DNA of 45,625 nt from CAYRUZ01 sp964427895. GTDB taxonomy: Bacteria > Patescibacteriota > Gracilibacteria > Peribacterales > Peribacteraceae. Position numbers and translations under genes: made by a program. This document shows positions 15,921 through 22,675 of the stretch, one piece after another. Every line of letters begins with the position of its first letter. Position 1 is the first letter of the stretch. The stretch lies in NCBI GenBank assembly GCA_964427895.1, contig CAYRUZ010000007.1, positions 1 to 45,625 on the forward strand, read 5' to 3'. A model generated the notes under the pieces. That model was not told where the DNA came from and made no database searches. It saw only the letters and a list, made by a program, of their open reading frames with translations.

Positions 15921-16490
15921 ATGACCGGTATCCGCGCATTCTTCGACGCCTATCGCAAAGACCCCGACTGCGTGTCATCGATCATTCCTTCGTCGCGGTG
16001 GCTCAACCGCCGCGTGGCGGGCAAGATCCCTGCCGGCGCAACGGTCATCGTGGAGTACGGGCCCGGAACGGGCGTCGTTTCCCTGGAATTACTCAAGACC
16101 CTGCCCCGCGAAGGAACGCTCATCGTCATCGAGAAGATGCAGGAATTGGCCGATTACCTATCGGCGAACATCAAGGACAAGCGCGTCATTGTGGAGTGCG
16201 ACGGGGCGGAGAACGCTCCCGCCCTCGTGGCGAAGTACGGCTTCGAGCACGTCGATGCCGTCGTGTCGGGCATACCCTTTTCGCGCATACCCGCAACCGC
16301 CTGCGCGGAGATCATGGAGAATGCCCGGGAGATCCTCGGCCCCGGCGCGCCGTTCGTGGCGTACCAGGTCAAACCCGCCGTCCGACGGTATATGGCCCCC
16401 TGTTTTTCGAACATCACCCAAGAACGCGTCTGGTGGAATATTCCTCCTCTCCTCATCTTTACAGGCAGGAATCCTGCATCGAAGGCCTGA
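15921..16490 (+). CDS. SAM-dependent methyltransferase, PmtA/KsgA-like
   Basis: A 189-aa class I methyltransferase. Motif I is VEYGPGTG (44-51). An acidic strand end follows (IVIEKMQELADYL), and the motif IV position reads VVSGIPFSRIP. That SG-P-F/L pattern is typical of phospholipid N-methyltransferases (PmtA type) and differs from the NLPY of the rRNA dimethylase KsgA. Substrate not determined; lipid methylation is a reasonable guess. The start is the ATG at 15921; a CAGAAT hexamer ends 7 bases upstream. An in-frame ATG at 15879 would overlap the preceding gene. Confidence 0.75.
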   Translation: MTGIRAFFDAYRKDPDCVSSIIPSSRWLNRRVAGKIPAGATVIVEYGPGTGVVSLELLKTLPREGTLIVIEKMQELADYLSANIKDKRVIVECDGAENAPALVAKYGFEHVDAVVSGIPFSRIPATACAEIMENAREILGPGAPFVAYQVKPAVRRYMAPCFSNITQERVWWNIPPLLIFTGRNPASKA

Positions 16491-16528
16491 ATCGGCTTAT
16501 GGAGGAGCGATTGTGATGAAATGGGTAA

Positions 16529-16557
16529 TTGACTTGATTAGTAAAAAATGGTATTAT
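16529..16557 (+). promoter_or_regulatory. Strong sigma-70-type promoter TTGACT-17-TATTAT
   Basis: -35 TTGACT (16529-16534), 17-base spacer, -10 TATTAT (16552-16557), in an AT-rich patch. It gives a leader of about 21 bases before the ATG at 16585. One of the best-matching promoters in the window. Confidence 0.85.
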
Positions 16558-16584
16558 GTTGTTAATCAATACCCATACCCTCCT

Positions 16585-16887
16585 ATGCACGTACCGCAGA
16601 CTACGCGGATGCTCACCCTCAGTTCCCTGTTCGCAGGAGCAAGTCTTAGCCTTGCTATCGCGGCAGTGGTTTCCGTCCAGACGGTGGCCATCCCCACTCC
16701 CACGTACGAGGCGTCGCTGACGGCTCGCATGATTCCGGGCGTAACGCAGGTCGGCCGCGGCACCCTGCAGCAGCAGGCGACCGCCATGAACGCCGCCCGC
16801 ATGCAGCGCCACGAGGTTCGCCACGATCGCCTCGAGCAGATGCACGCCGCCGCGAAGTCGAGCTCCAGCACGTCCTCGGTGAAGTAA
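16585..16887 (+). CDS. Small secreted protein, 100 aa
   Basis: A signal peptide (hydrophobic about 11-33, ending VSVQTVA) is followed by a short mature part rich in Ala, Gln, Arg, His and Met (QQQATAMNAARMQRHEVRH) and a Ser/Thr tail. No family recognised. It has a strong promoter of its own and a long terminator hairpin right after the stop, so it is probably well expressed alone. An ATG 8 codons downstream is an alternative start. No Shine-Dalgarno is visible. Confidence 0.75.
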   Translation: MHVPQTTRMLTLSSLFAGASLSLAIAAVVSVQTVAIPTPTYEASLTARMIPGVTQVGRGTLQQQATAMNAARMQRHEVRHDRLEQMHAAAKSSSSTSSVK

Positions 16888-16900
16888 CATCGTCTTTCAA

Positions 16901-16938
16901 AAAACACACCCTGCCGTACGTCGGCGGGGTGTGTTTTT
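16901..16938. terminator. Bidirectional Rho-independent terminator
   Basis: A 16-bp stem with one G-U pair (AAAACACACCCTGCCG with its complement) and a TACGT loop, with A-run and T-run on the two sides. It sits between two convergent genes (ends 16887 and 16950) and serves both. Confidence 0.92.
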
Positions 16939-16949
16939 GTGCTGTACGA

Positions 16950-17711
16950 TCAACGCAACTCGTAGGTGAGATTCACGGTCACGACTGTGTCCTGCTCGCC
17001 GGCAGGCAGGGCGACGGACGGGGCGGCGGCCCCGCGGGCCTCCTTCGAGTAATCGGCCATGTAGTACATGGGCGGCGTGTATCCGCCGGAGTTCTCGGAG
17101 AACTGCACCAAGCGTCCGAGCGATACACCCAACTGCTTGGCGAGCGCTTCGGCGCGCTGTTTGGCTTGGTCGATGGCCTCCTGGCGCGCCTGCTGACGCT
17201 GCACTTCCGGATCGTCGATGGTGAACTGCACGCCGCCAGCGTCGTTGGCGCCGGCTTCGGTGGCCGCGGTCAGGACGGCTCCCGCCTTATCCAAGTTGCG
17301 AACCTTCACCGTAAGCATCTGCGATCCTTCGAACCCGCGGGGCACCTGGCGGCCGTCGATCCAATCGTAGGTCGGGTTGAGGGCAAAGGTCTCCGTGCGG
17401 ATGTCTTTCTCCGCCACGCCCTGCGCCTTGATGGCGTCAATGACGGCGTTCATTTCCTTGTCCAACTGGTCGATGACGGCCGTGGCGGTCGCCTTGCGGC
17501 CGGTAACGACGCCGAGCGAGAGACGCGCGATGTCGGGCGCGGTCGTCACTGTGCCTTCGCCGGACACGGAGATGGTCCCGGGTTGAACGGGCGTGTGGGC
17601 GGCACGGCTCTGGATGTTCACGCCGGCGAGATAGAACGCGCCGCCGACGGCGACGGCGATGATCAGCGATTGCGCGCTGATGCGCGAAACAGGAGAAGAG
17701 GAATCAGTCAT
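16950..17711 (-). CDS. SIMPL domain (DUF541) exported protein
   Basis: A 253-aa protein with one N-terminal hydrophobic helix (about 15-32) and then the SIMPL/DUF541 domain: GTISVSGEGTVTTAPDIARLSLGV, the QAKQRAEALAKQLGVSLGRL helix, and a closing VTVNLTYELR strand. Family members are periplasmic or extracytoplasmic proteins of loosely defined role, in some species linked to stress tolerance or signalling. Length and order are normal. A TACCCT hexamer (17721-17726) ends 9 bases before the ATG. Confidence 0.9.
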   Translation of the reverse strand: MTDSSSPVSRISAQSLIIAVAVGGAFYLAGVNIQSRAAHTPVQPGTISVSGEGTVTTAPDIARLSLGVVTGRKATATAVIDQLDKEMNAVIDAIKAQGVAEKDIRTETFALNPTYDWIDGRQVPRGFEGSQMLTVKVRNLDKAGAVLTAATEAGANDAGGVQFTIDDPEVQRQQARQEAIDQAKQRAEALAKQLGVSLGRLVQFSENSGGYTPPMYYMADYSKEARGAAAPSVALPAGEQDTVVTVNLTYELR

Positions 17712-17795
17712 ATGAAGAGAAGGGTACGAGAGCGCGAATGCGCTTGCACTCCCTTCTACGTCGATTTGGGCGTCTGGTTACATTGAAGCACGGGA

Positions 17796-17820
17796 AACCG
17801 CCGGCGTAGTGCCGGCGGTT
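17796..17820 (-). terminator. Hairpin terminator
   Basis: A perfect 10-bp stem AACCGCCGGC / GCCGGCGGTT with a 5-base loop. On the minus strand it ends in TTT and lies 33 bases after the stop of the gene 17853-18500. Confidence 0.75.
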
Positions 17821-17852
17821 GGGTCGTCATCTTCCCTCTATTCCCTTGTTCT

Positions 17853-18500
17853 TCACAGATGCTGGAGCGCGATGTTGAGCGATCGCATGGTTCCCACGAC
17901 CGCCTTGTGCCAGTTGCTATGGACGATGAGGTGGTTCGGCCGGCGCTTGTGCAGGCGGATGAGCCAGAGCGGAATGCCGTTTGGCGAGTTGACCGGGGGA
18001 TGCGCATCTTCCGGCTTCGCGATGACGGCGTTCAGCTCCGGACCGTTCACCCAGTCGACATCCTTGGGCACATACGACGTCATCTCGGGGACGGAGAGGG
18101 ACTGCAGCGAGACGTCCATACCCCACTCGCGCATCAGGGCGAAAATGGGGTGCGGATCGCCCGGCTGGGGTTCGTCGCAGACATCGTGGCTGAACCGTTC
18201 CGGGATCTTCACGTTGATGGTGTCGCCGGGGACGCAGCGATGAAAGTACACGCCGCCGCCGGCACCGTAGATGGTCAGCGCGGTGCGGCCGCCGACGCTC
18301 CACGTTTCGATGGCGCAGTCGGGCAGATTCAGGAGGCCGAATTGCGCTCCGGTGACATCACCGATGTGAAGATGGTGGCAGTACTTCACCGGGCCGCCGT
18401 CGAGCACTTTGCCATCGCCGAAGTGGATGTGGGTGGCGCGGGGAACGGGGCGCGGGGAAAACCGACGCGCGGGTTGCGCGGAAACAGGTGTCCGAAACAT
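17853..18500 (-). CDS. Hypothetical protein, 215 aa
   Basis: Soluble, beta-rich, with many His, Gly and Pro (YCHHLHIGDVTG, YGAGGGVYFHRCVPGD, IHFGDGK). No signal peptide and no family recognised; a small barrel or cupin-like fold is possible but unproven. The ATG at 18500 is chosen because AGAGGA lies 8 bases upstream; the frame is open 11 codons further. It has a good promoter and a stem-loop at the predicted 5' end of the mRNA. Confidence 0.7.
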   Translation of the reverse strand: MFRTPVSAQPARRFSPRPVPRATHIHFGDGKVLDGGPVKYCHHLHIGDVTGAQFGLLNLPDCAIETWSVGGRTALTIYGAGGGVYFHRCVPGDTINVKIPERFSHDVCDEPQPGDPHPIFALMREWGMDVSLQSLSVPEMTSYVPKDVDWVNGPELNAVIAKPEDAHPPVNSPNGIPLWLIRLHKRRPNHLIVHSNWHKAVVGTMRSLNIALQHL

Positions 18501-18527
18501 GTGAAAGGTCCTCTGAGGGTATGACTG

Positions 18528-18550
18528 GAGCAAAGACCCATTCTTTGCTC
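18528..18550 (-). promoter_or_regulatory. Stem-loop at the 5' end of the leader
   Basis: A perfect 9-bp inverted repeat GAGCAAAGA / TCTTTGCTC with a 5-base loop, starting almost at the predicted transcription start and lying about 28 bases before the ATG. It could stabilise the mRNA 5' end or regulate translation. Confidence 0.55.
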
Positions 18551-18557
18551 TACCCAG

Positions 18558-18586
18558 AGCATCGAATAATGGCTGTTTTTTGTCAA
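18558..18586 (-). promoter_or_regulatory. Promoter TTGACA-17-GATGCT
   Basis: A perfect -35 TTGACA (18581-18586) and a 17-base spacer to GATGCT (18558-18563), read on the minus strand. Leader about 51 bases. Confidence 0.65.
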
Positions 18587-18591
18587 TCGCC

Positions 18592-18630
18592 TAAAAGCGG
18601 CCCCCAGCAGCGAAAATGCTGCTGAGGGCC
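18592..18630 (-). terminator. Rho-independent terminator
   Basis: Stem GGCCC-x-CAGCAGC / GCTGCTG-x-GGGCC with one mismatch and a 6-base loop; on the minus strand GCTTTTAG follows. It ends the gene 18657-19202. Confidence 0.8.
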
Positions 18631-18656
18631 TGGTTTACGGGAGATCGGCAGTGGCG

Positions 18657-19202
18657 TCACGACGCGCGGAGGAACGCAGGAATGGTGCCGCGCAGGTCGT
18701 CGCACAACTGGTTGAAGTGCAAGTACCAGTCACGGCGAACGACGAGTTCTTGCAGACGACCATCCTGACGGCGAGCGCCGAGCAAGGGCGACGCATTGCA
18801 CTGTTGGCACACCCAGTCGCTGCCCATCGGCACCCCGCGAGAATCACGCGCGAACCGCAGGCCCGAGAGATCCGGCAGGTAGTGTTCGCGTGCGAGCATG
18901 CACAGCAGCGGATTGGGGTCCTTGGCCGCGGGGATGAGTCGATCGCGGGAGCGGAACAGGTCGTTGGGATGAATGGAGTAGACGTCGTCACGCCATGCGT
19001 GAAGACCGATCGGCTTCCCGTGTTCGAGGACGAGCAGCGACGACATGCATGCGCGCTGATCGACCCAGAACAGCAGGGTATGACGGTTCTCCACCCGCAC
19101 GACGGTGCCCCGGCTGGGCCCGACTCGGACCGTGTGCAAGCGTTGGACGCGTCGGCCTTTCACACCGACGGACGAAGGGAAAAACTGAAACAACTGTTTC
19201 AT
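18657..19202 (-). CDS. Hypothetical protein, 181 aa
   Basis: Starts MKQLFQFFPSSVGVKGRRVQ. Basic, with a CQQC pair (SDWVCQQCNAS) that could bind a metal or form a disulfide. No clear signal peptide or membrane helix. No family recognised. The start is fixed by GGAGGT 4 bases before the ATG; the open frame continues upstream over the promoter. Free-standing, with its own promoter and terminator. Length and promoter layout resemble the neighbouring gene 17853-18500, though the proteins do not look alike. Confidence 0.7.
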   Translation of the reverse strand: MKQLFQFFPSSVGVKGRRVQRLHTVRVGPSRGTVVRVENRHTLLFWVDQRACMSSLLVLEHGKPIGLHAWRDDVYSIHPNDLFRSRDRLIPAAKDPNPLLCMLAREHYLPDLSGLRFARDSRGVPMGSDWVCQQCNASPLLGARRQDGRLQELVVRRDWYLHFNQLCDDLRGTIPAFLRAS

Positions 19203-19272
19203 CGAGACCTCCCGACAGAAAGAAGGAACGTTGGAGTGTGGAACATCGGCGGACCATCCGTCCGATACGTCC

Positions 19273-19301
19273 ATCATCCGACTTTTATAATAGAACGTCA
19301 A
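19273..19301 (-). promoter_or_regulatory. Promoter TTGACG-17-GATGAT
   Basis: -35 TTGACG (19296-19301), 17 bases, GATGAT (19273-19278), minus strand. The layout repeats that of the promoter at 18558-18586. An alternative -10, TATTAT or TATAAA, lies inside the spacer. Confidence 0.5.
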
Positions 19302-19308
19302 TAATGGT

Positions 19309-20097
19309 CTATTCTGCCTCCAATCGCAGTTTTTTATCGTTTTTTGTAAATTCTGCGTATCCCTCTTTCTCCAACTGGAGCGCAAAATCCGCGCCGCCGC
19401 TCTGCACGATCTTTCCCTGCACCATCACATGCACGCGATCGGGCGTGACGTGCTCGAGGATGCGCGCGTAGTGGGTGACGACGAGTGCGGAGAAGTTCGG
19501 TCCGCGCAACGCGCCCACACCTTTGGCGACGATCTTCAGTGCATCGACGTCGAGCCCGCTATCGGTCTCGTCGAGCATCGCGAGACGCGGACGGAGCACC
19601 TGCATCTGCAGGACCTCCGCTTTCTTTTTTTCTCCGCCGGAAAATCCTTGGTTGAGCGCGCGCTCGGCGAATGCCGGATCCATCTGCAGCGCCTCCATCG
19701 TTTTTTCCAGTTCCTTCTTAAACTGCACGGGACTGATGCGCGCTGCATCAGCATCGCGCCCAGTGCGTTGCGCTTGCGCGGCGGCATACAGGAAACTGCG
19801 CAGGGTGACGCCCGCTATTTCCTTCGGATACTGGAAGGCGAGGAACAAGCCCGCCTGCGCGCGCTCGTGCGGCTCCATCGCGAGAAGATCCGCTCCGGCG
19901 AACGTGACTGCCCCCTTCGTGATCTCGTACTTGGGATGTCCCATCAGCGCCGAGACGAGCGTCGATTTGCCCGAGCCGTTCGGCCCCATGATGGCGTGCA
20001 CCTCCCCTTCCGCCATGTCCAGCGAGAGGCCCCGGACGATCTCTTTGCCGTCTACGCTCACGTGGAGCGAGTCGATGGAGAGCAGCGAGGAAGACAT
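19309..20097 (-). CDS. sufC: Fe-S assembly ATPase SufC
   Basis: A 262-aa ABC-type ATPase of the SufBC2D scaffold; ATP binding reshapes SufB/SufD during cluster assembly. Walker A is GPNGSGKST at 38-46, the signature is GFSGGEKKKAE, and Walker B runs into LDETDSGLDVDAL, the SufC-typical form. Normal length. TAGAAT ends exactly 6 bases before the ATG, which predicts a leaderless mRNA. It stands alone, 5-10 kb from sufB and sufD, with a divergent 2Fe-2S ferredoxin gene upstream. Confidence 0.97.
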   Translation of the reverse strand: MSSSLLSIDSLHVSVDGKEIVRGLSLDMAEGEVHAIMGPNGSGKSTLVSALMGHPKYEITKGAVTFAGADLLAMEPHERAQAGLFLAFQYPKEIAGVTLRSFLYAAAQAQRTGRDADAARISPVQFKKELEKTMEALQMDPAFAERALNQGFSGGEKKKAEVLQMQVLRPRLAMLDETDSGLDVDALKIVAKGVGALRGPNFSALVVTHYARILEHVTPDRVHVMVQGKIVQSGGADFALQLEKEGYAEFTKNDKKLRLEAE

Positions 20098-20103
20098 GGG
20101 TCG

Positions 20104-20109
20104 ATTCTA
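20104..20109 (-). promoter_or_regulatory. -10 element TAGAAT of sufC, leaderless type
   Basis: TAGAAT read on the minus strand, 6 bases before the ATG at 20097. Confidence 0.6.
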
Positions 20110-20175
20110 TCGAGTCCGCGGCGAAGTGGAACCCCTTGAAGGCCCGCTATGAACCCTCTACCGTCTGTGTCCGTC

Positions 20176-20460
20176 ATGCCGAAAGTCCGGTTCCTCTTCA
20201 ACGGCCAGGAGCAGATCGTCGATGCCCAGGAGGGCGACACGATCCTCAAAATCGCGCTGGATGCGGGGATCCCGATGGAGCATGCGTGCGGCGGGAACGG
20301 CTTCTGTACGACGTGCATGTGCAAGGTGCGGGAGGGCATGCCCAACCTGTCGCCGCGCAACGACCGCGAGGAGAACATGGGCGTGCTCGAAGACCCCGAC
20401 CGCCTCAGCTGCCAGAGCGAGGTGCGCGGCGACGTGACGGTCGAAGTGCAGGAATACTGA
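20176..20460 (+). CDS. 2Fe-2S ferredoxin
   Basis: A 94-aa plant/adrenodoxin-type ferredoxin, an electron carrier. The cluster ligands are visible: the Cys residues of HACGGNGFCTTCMC and a fourth Cys in RLSCQSEV. The ATG at 20176 (MPKVRFLF) gives the usual N-terminus; an in-frame ATG at 20149 is possible. It is transcribed away from sufC, and a role in Fe-S assembly is suggested only by that proximity. No clear ribosome binding site. Confidence 0.93.
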   Translation: MPKVRFLFNGQEQIVDAQEGDTILKIALDAGIPMEHACGGNGFCTTCMCKVREGMPNLSPRNDREENMGVLEDPDRLSCQSEVRGDVTVEVQEY

Positions 20461-20481
20461 TGCGTGGCGGCACGCGAAGTG

Positions 20482-20510
20482 CCCTCCCCGCGCTTTCGGC
20501 GTGGGGAGGG
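20482..20510. terminator. GC-rich hairpin between convergent genes
   Basis: CCCTCCCC pairs with GGGGAGGG, with further pairs toward a 5-base loop. No T-run on either side, so it may only weaken transcription or protect 3' ends. Confidence 0.5.
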
Positions 20511-20534
20511 GTGGGCGATCTTTGGCTTAGGCGA

Positions 20535-21065
20535 TCACTTCTTGTCGGAACCGGCGGTGGCGTAGGTGACCGTGACGACGCTCAGCGCGCCATCTTGGGA
20601 CACCGCGGTTTTGACCGCGTCTTTCTTCTCCTTTTGGATGCCGCGTTGTGCTGAGTCGAGATCGGTGACGAGGGTGCCGAAGGTGTTGCTCCGCGTTGAG
20701 TTGGGTTTCTTCTCGAAGCGCACCTCGTAGGTAGAGGTCGCGTCGGTGCGTTCCTTGAGATGGAGGGATTCGAAGTCGGTACCTGCGGGCTTGGCCTTTT
20801 CCGTGCTGACGGTGACCGTCACCGTCTTCCCGCTGGCCTTCACGGTGGGTTCGCCCGAGACGCGACGCGAGACGCCGACCGCGGCTTTCACGAATGACAC
20901 GGCCTTCTCGGCCTCGGCTGGCGTGACGTCTTTGTCGAACGTCACCTTGAAGATGGAAGCGGTGGGACCTGCCTTGGTACGGTCCACGCTTTGCACGACG
21001 GGGTCGGCGGCCTTTGCGGTCGCGACACTCAGCGCGCACCAGAGAACGAGAACCATCGGACGCAT
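20535..21065 (-). CDS. Secreted protein of unknown function, 176 aa
   Basis: A signal peptide (MRPMVLVLWCALSVATAKAA, cleavage about 19-20) is followed by a lysine- and threonine-rich mature domain of alternating strands and helices: TFDKDVTPAEAEKAVSFVK, then TVTVTVSTEKAK. No family recognised. The start is fixed by AGGAGGT (21072-21078) 6 bases before the ATG; the frame is open further upstream but non-coding in style. It has a good promoter about 200 bases upstream and therefore a long structured leader. Confidence 0.75.
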   Translation of the reverse strand: MRPMVLVLWCALSVATAKAADPVVQSVDRTKAGPTASIFKVTFDKDVTPAEAEKAVSFVKAAVGVSRRVSGEPTVKASGKTVTVTVSTEKAKPAGTDFESLHLKERTDATSTYEVRFEKKPNSTRSNTFGTLVTDLDSAQRGIQKEKKDAVKTAVSQDGALSVVTVTYATAGSDKK

Positions 21066-21260
21066 GATGCAACCTCCTGTGCTATCTCTCCTGTCTTGCA
21101 CCGCTCGCATGAGCGATCGCAAGATCCTTATCCCGCAGTCATCCGCACTCCTACGTGGAGGGGTGACGGCGGGACGTGGAGAGCCAGTTGCAGCACCCTC
21201 GGCACGAGACATGCGGACCGTGCTGCAACCGGAAGAAGTTCGCCGTTTATTTCAAAGATC
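21066..21260 (-). promoter_or_regulatory. Long structured 5' leader, about 195 bases
   Basis: Predicted untranslated leader between the promoter at 21267-21294 and the ATG at 21065. It contains a 10-bp inverted repeat GTTGCAGCAC (21187-21196) / GTGCTGCAAC (21220-21229) around a 23-base loop, and a short CGCTC/GAGCG hairpin nearer the gene. It ends in a strong AGGAGGT. No known riboswitch class is recognised. Confidence 0.45.
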
Positions 21261-21266
21261 GCGGAT

Positions 21267-21294
21267 CCTATAAATCGCCCCATACGGGTGTCAA
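21267..21294 (-). promoter_or_regulatory. Promoter TTGACA-16-TATAGG
   Basis: A perfect -35 TTGACA (21289-21294), 16 bases, and TATAGG (21267-21272) on the minus strand, just downstream of the TPR gene. Confidence 0.65.
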
Positions 21295-21315
21295 GCAACC
21301 CGCCTTCGCATATGG

Positions 21316-22080
21316 TTATGCGCGCGCCAAACTGACCAATTTTTCTTTCACACTCTCGTCGTACGGCTCAAGTTTGTTGATGCGACGGTACGTCTCTTCC
21401 GCCTTCTCGGTATCGGAAATCTGCAGGTAGCACTCGGCGAGACGGTGGAGCAGTTGGGTATCGCGGGTGAGGAATTGCGACGCCTTCTCGAGGAGGGGGA
21501 TCGCTTCGGCGTAGCGGCCGGCGGCGATGCACGCGCGCCCGAGCGCCTCGCTGCGCTCCGGGTTCTTGGGATCGCGGTTGAGCGCTTCTTGGTAGGCGAA
21601 GCATGCCTCGACGTACTTCTCCTGGCGGTAGTACGCCAAGCCGAGGTTGGCGTGGAACGACACGTCGTCTCGCTGCTGGAGCAGTTCGCGGTACATGGCC
21701 TCGGCCTTCTGCTCACGGCCGGAGGTGAGGTACAGCTTCGCAAGTTGCGCGCCGACATCGGTGGCGTGCGGCTGAATCGTGAGCGCCTGGATGAAAAGAC
21801 GCTCAGCCTCTTCCGTCTTCTCCTGGGCAATAGCCTTCTCGGCGCTGCGCACGAGGGTGCGCACCTGTTGCAATTCGATGGCGGAGGTACGGGGATCTTT
21901 CACCGGCCGCTCAATCACGGTTTCTTCGACAAGAACGGCTCCGCGCTCTTCGGCCGACTGCAGGCGCTGGCGCACGGAGCGGACGAAGCGGCGCACCGAA
22001 CGCTGGCGCAGCAGAACCCTTCCGCCGAGGAAGAGACAGATGCCGATGAACGAGCCAAGGAGGACGATGACGTAGATCAC
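21316..22080 (-). CDS. Membrane-anchored TPR protein
   Basis: 254 aa. One N-terminal transmembrane helix (about 1-24), a basic linker with a short coiled region, then about five tetratricopeptide repeats from residue 75 on (for example EEAERLFIQALTIQPHATDV, VEACFAYQEALNRDPKNPER and YAEAIPLLEKASQF). TPR arrays bind other proteins; the partner is unknown, and neighbouring lspA and ftsW point to the cell envelope. GTG start. A TAGCAT lies 27 bases upstream (22108-22113), giving a leader of about 20 bases with no ribosome binding site. Confidence 0.88.
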   Translation of the reverse strand: MIYVIVLLGSFIGICLFLGGRVLLRQRSVRRFVRSVRQRLQSAEERGAVLVEETVIERPVKDPRTSAIELQQVRTLVRSAEKAIAQEKTEEAERLFIQALTIQPHATDVGAQLAKLYLTSGREQKAEAMYRELLQQRDDVSFHANLGLAYYRQEKYVEACFAYQEALNRDPKNPERSEALGRACIAAGRYAEAIPLLEKASQFLTRDTQLLHRLAECYLQISDTEKAEETYRRINKLEPYDESVKEKLVSLARA

Positions 22081-22140
22081 CGCTTTAGGTCGGAAAACGA
22101 GGCCGGAATGCTAGCACCGACAACCAAGCTTCACAAGTGG

Positions 22141-22590
22141 TCAAACAGTGGTAACAGTGGAGGGATGGCGCCTGTGCAAGAGCAGATCAAGGAGCAGAAA
22201 CGCCACTCCGACACTGATGCAGCTGTCGGCAACGTTGAAAACCGGGAAGGTGCCGATCTGCACGAAATCGGTCACGCTGCCGTCAACGATGCGGTCGGCG
22301 ATGTTGCCCAGCGCGCCGCCGATGATGAGGCCGTACGCGATCTGCGACAGCATGGTGCGATGTGATGCGACGGCCATCCATATGACCAGCAGGACCGCGG
22401 CGAAAATCAGTCCGCCCTGCACGTAACTGGGCAGGGCGATGCCGAAGGCGATGCCTTCGTTCTGCGAGTAGAGCAATCCGACCCACGAACCGAACAGGGA
22501 GACGTGACCGGTGAGATACGCGTCGGCGAGAATCTTGCCGGTGAGACTGAGGACGAGGGCGACAGCGGCCGCTGCCCAGAGCATCATCAT
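22141..22590 (-). CDS. lspA: Lipoprotein signal peptidase (LspA)
   Basis: A 149-aa membrane aspartic protease that removes the signal peptide of prolipoproteins. Four hydrophobic helices; the conserved blocks are NEGIAFG (44-50), GGALGNIADR (91-100), VTDFV (Asp108) and FNVADS (Asp122), the two catalytic aspartates. A longer frame runs upstream, but the ATG at 22590 gives the normal length and has TATGCT exactly 6 bases before it. Divergent from ftsW. Its substrates in this window are the lipoproteins at 25691 and 34952. Confidence 0.95.
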   Translation of the reverse strand: MMMLWAAAAVALVLSLTGKILADAYLTGHVSLFGSWVGLLYSQNEGIAFGIALPSYVQGGLIFAAVLLVIWMAVASHRTMLSQIAYGLIIGGALGNIADRIVDGSVTDFVQIGTFPVFNVADSCISVGVAFLLLDLLLHRRHPSTVTTV

Positions 22591-22596
22591 GCGCAG

Positions 22597-22602
22597 AGCA
22601 TA
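22597..22602 (-). promoter_or_regulatory. -10 element TATGCT of lspA, leaderless type
   Basis: TATGCT on the minus strand, 6 bases before the ATG at 22590. The same hexamer serves divergent ftsW 60 bases away. Confidence 0.6.
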
Positions 22603-22661
22603 GCGAAGGACCGCCCGCGAGGAGAAGCGGCCGAAAAATGGGGCGCGTGCGCGGATCGTGG

Positions 22662-22667
22662 TATGCT
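22662..22667 (+). promoter_or_regulatory. -10 element TATGCT of ftsW/rodA, leaderless type
   Basis: TATGCT, 8 bases, then the ATG at 22676. Confidence 0.6.
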
Positions 22668-22675
22668 CGGCTCCC

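Noticed and set aside
18657..19202. The CQQC pair as a thioredoxin-like active site.
   Set aside because: The surrounding sequence shows no thioredoxin fold pattern (no cis-Pro block or matching strands), so no function was assigned.
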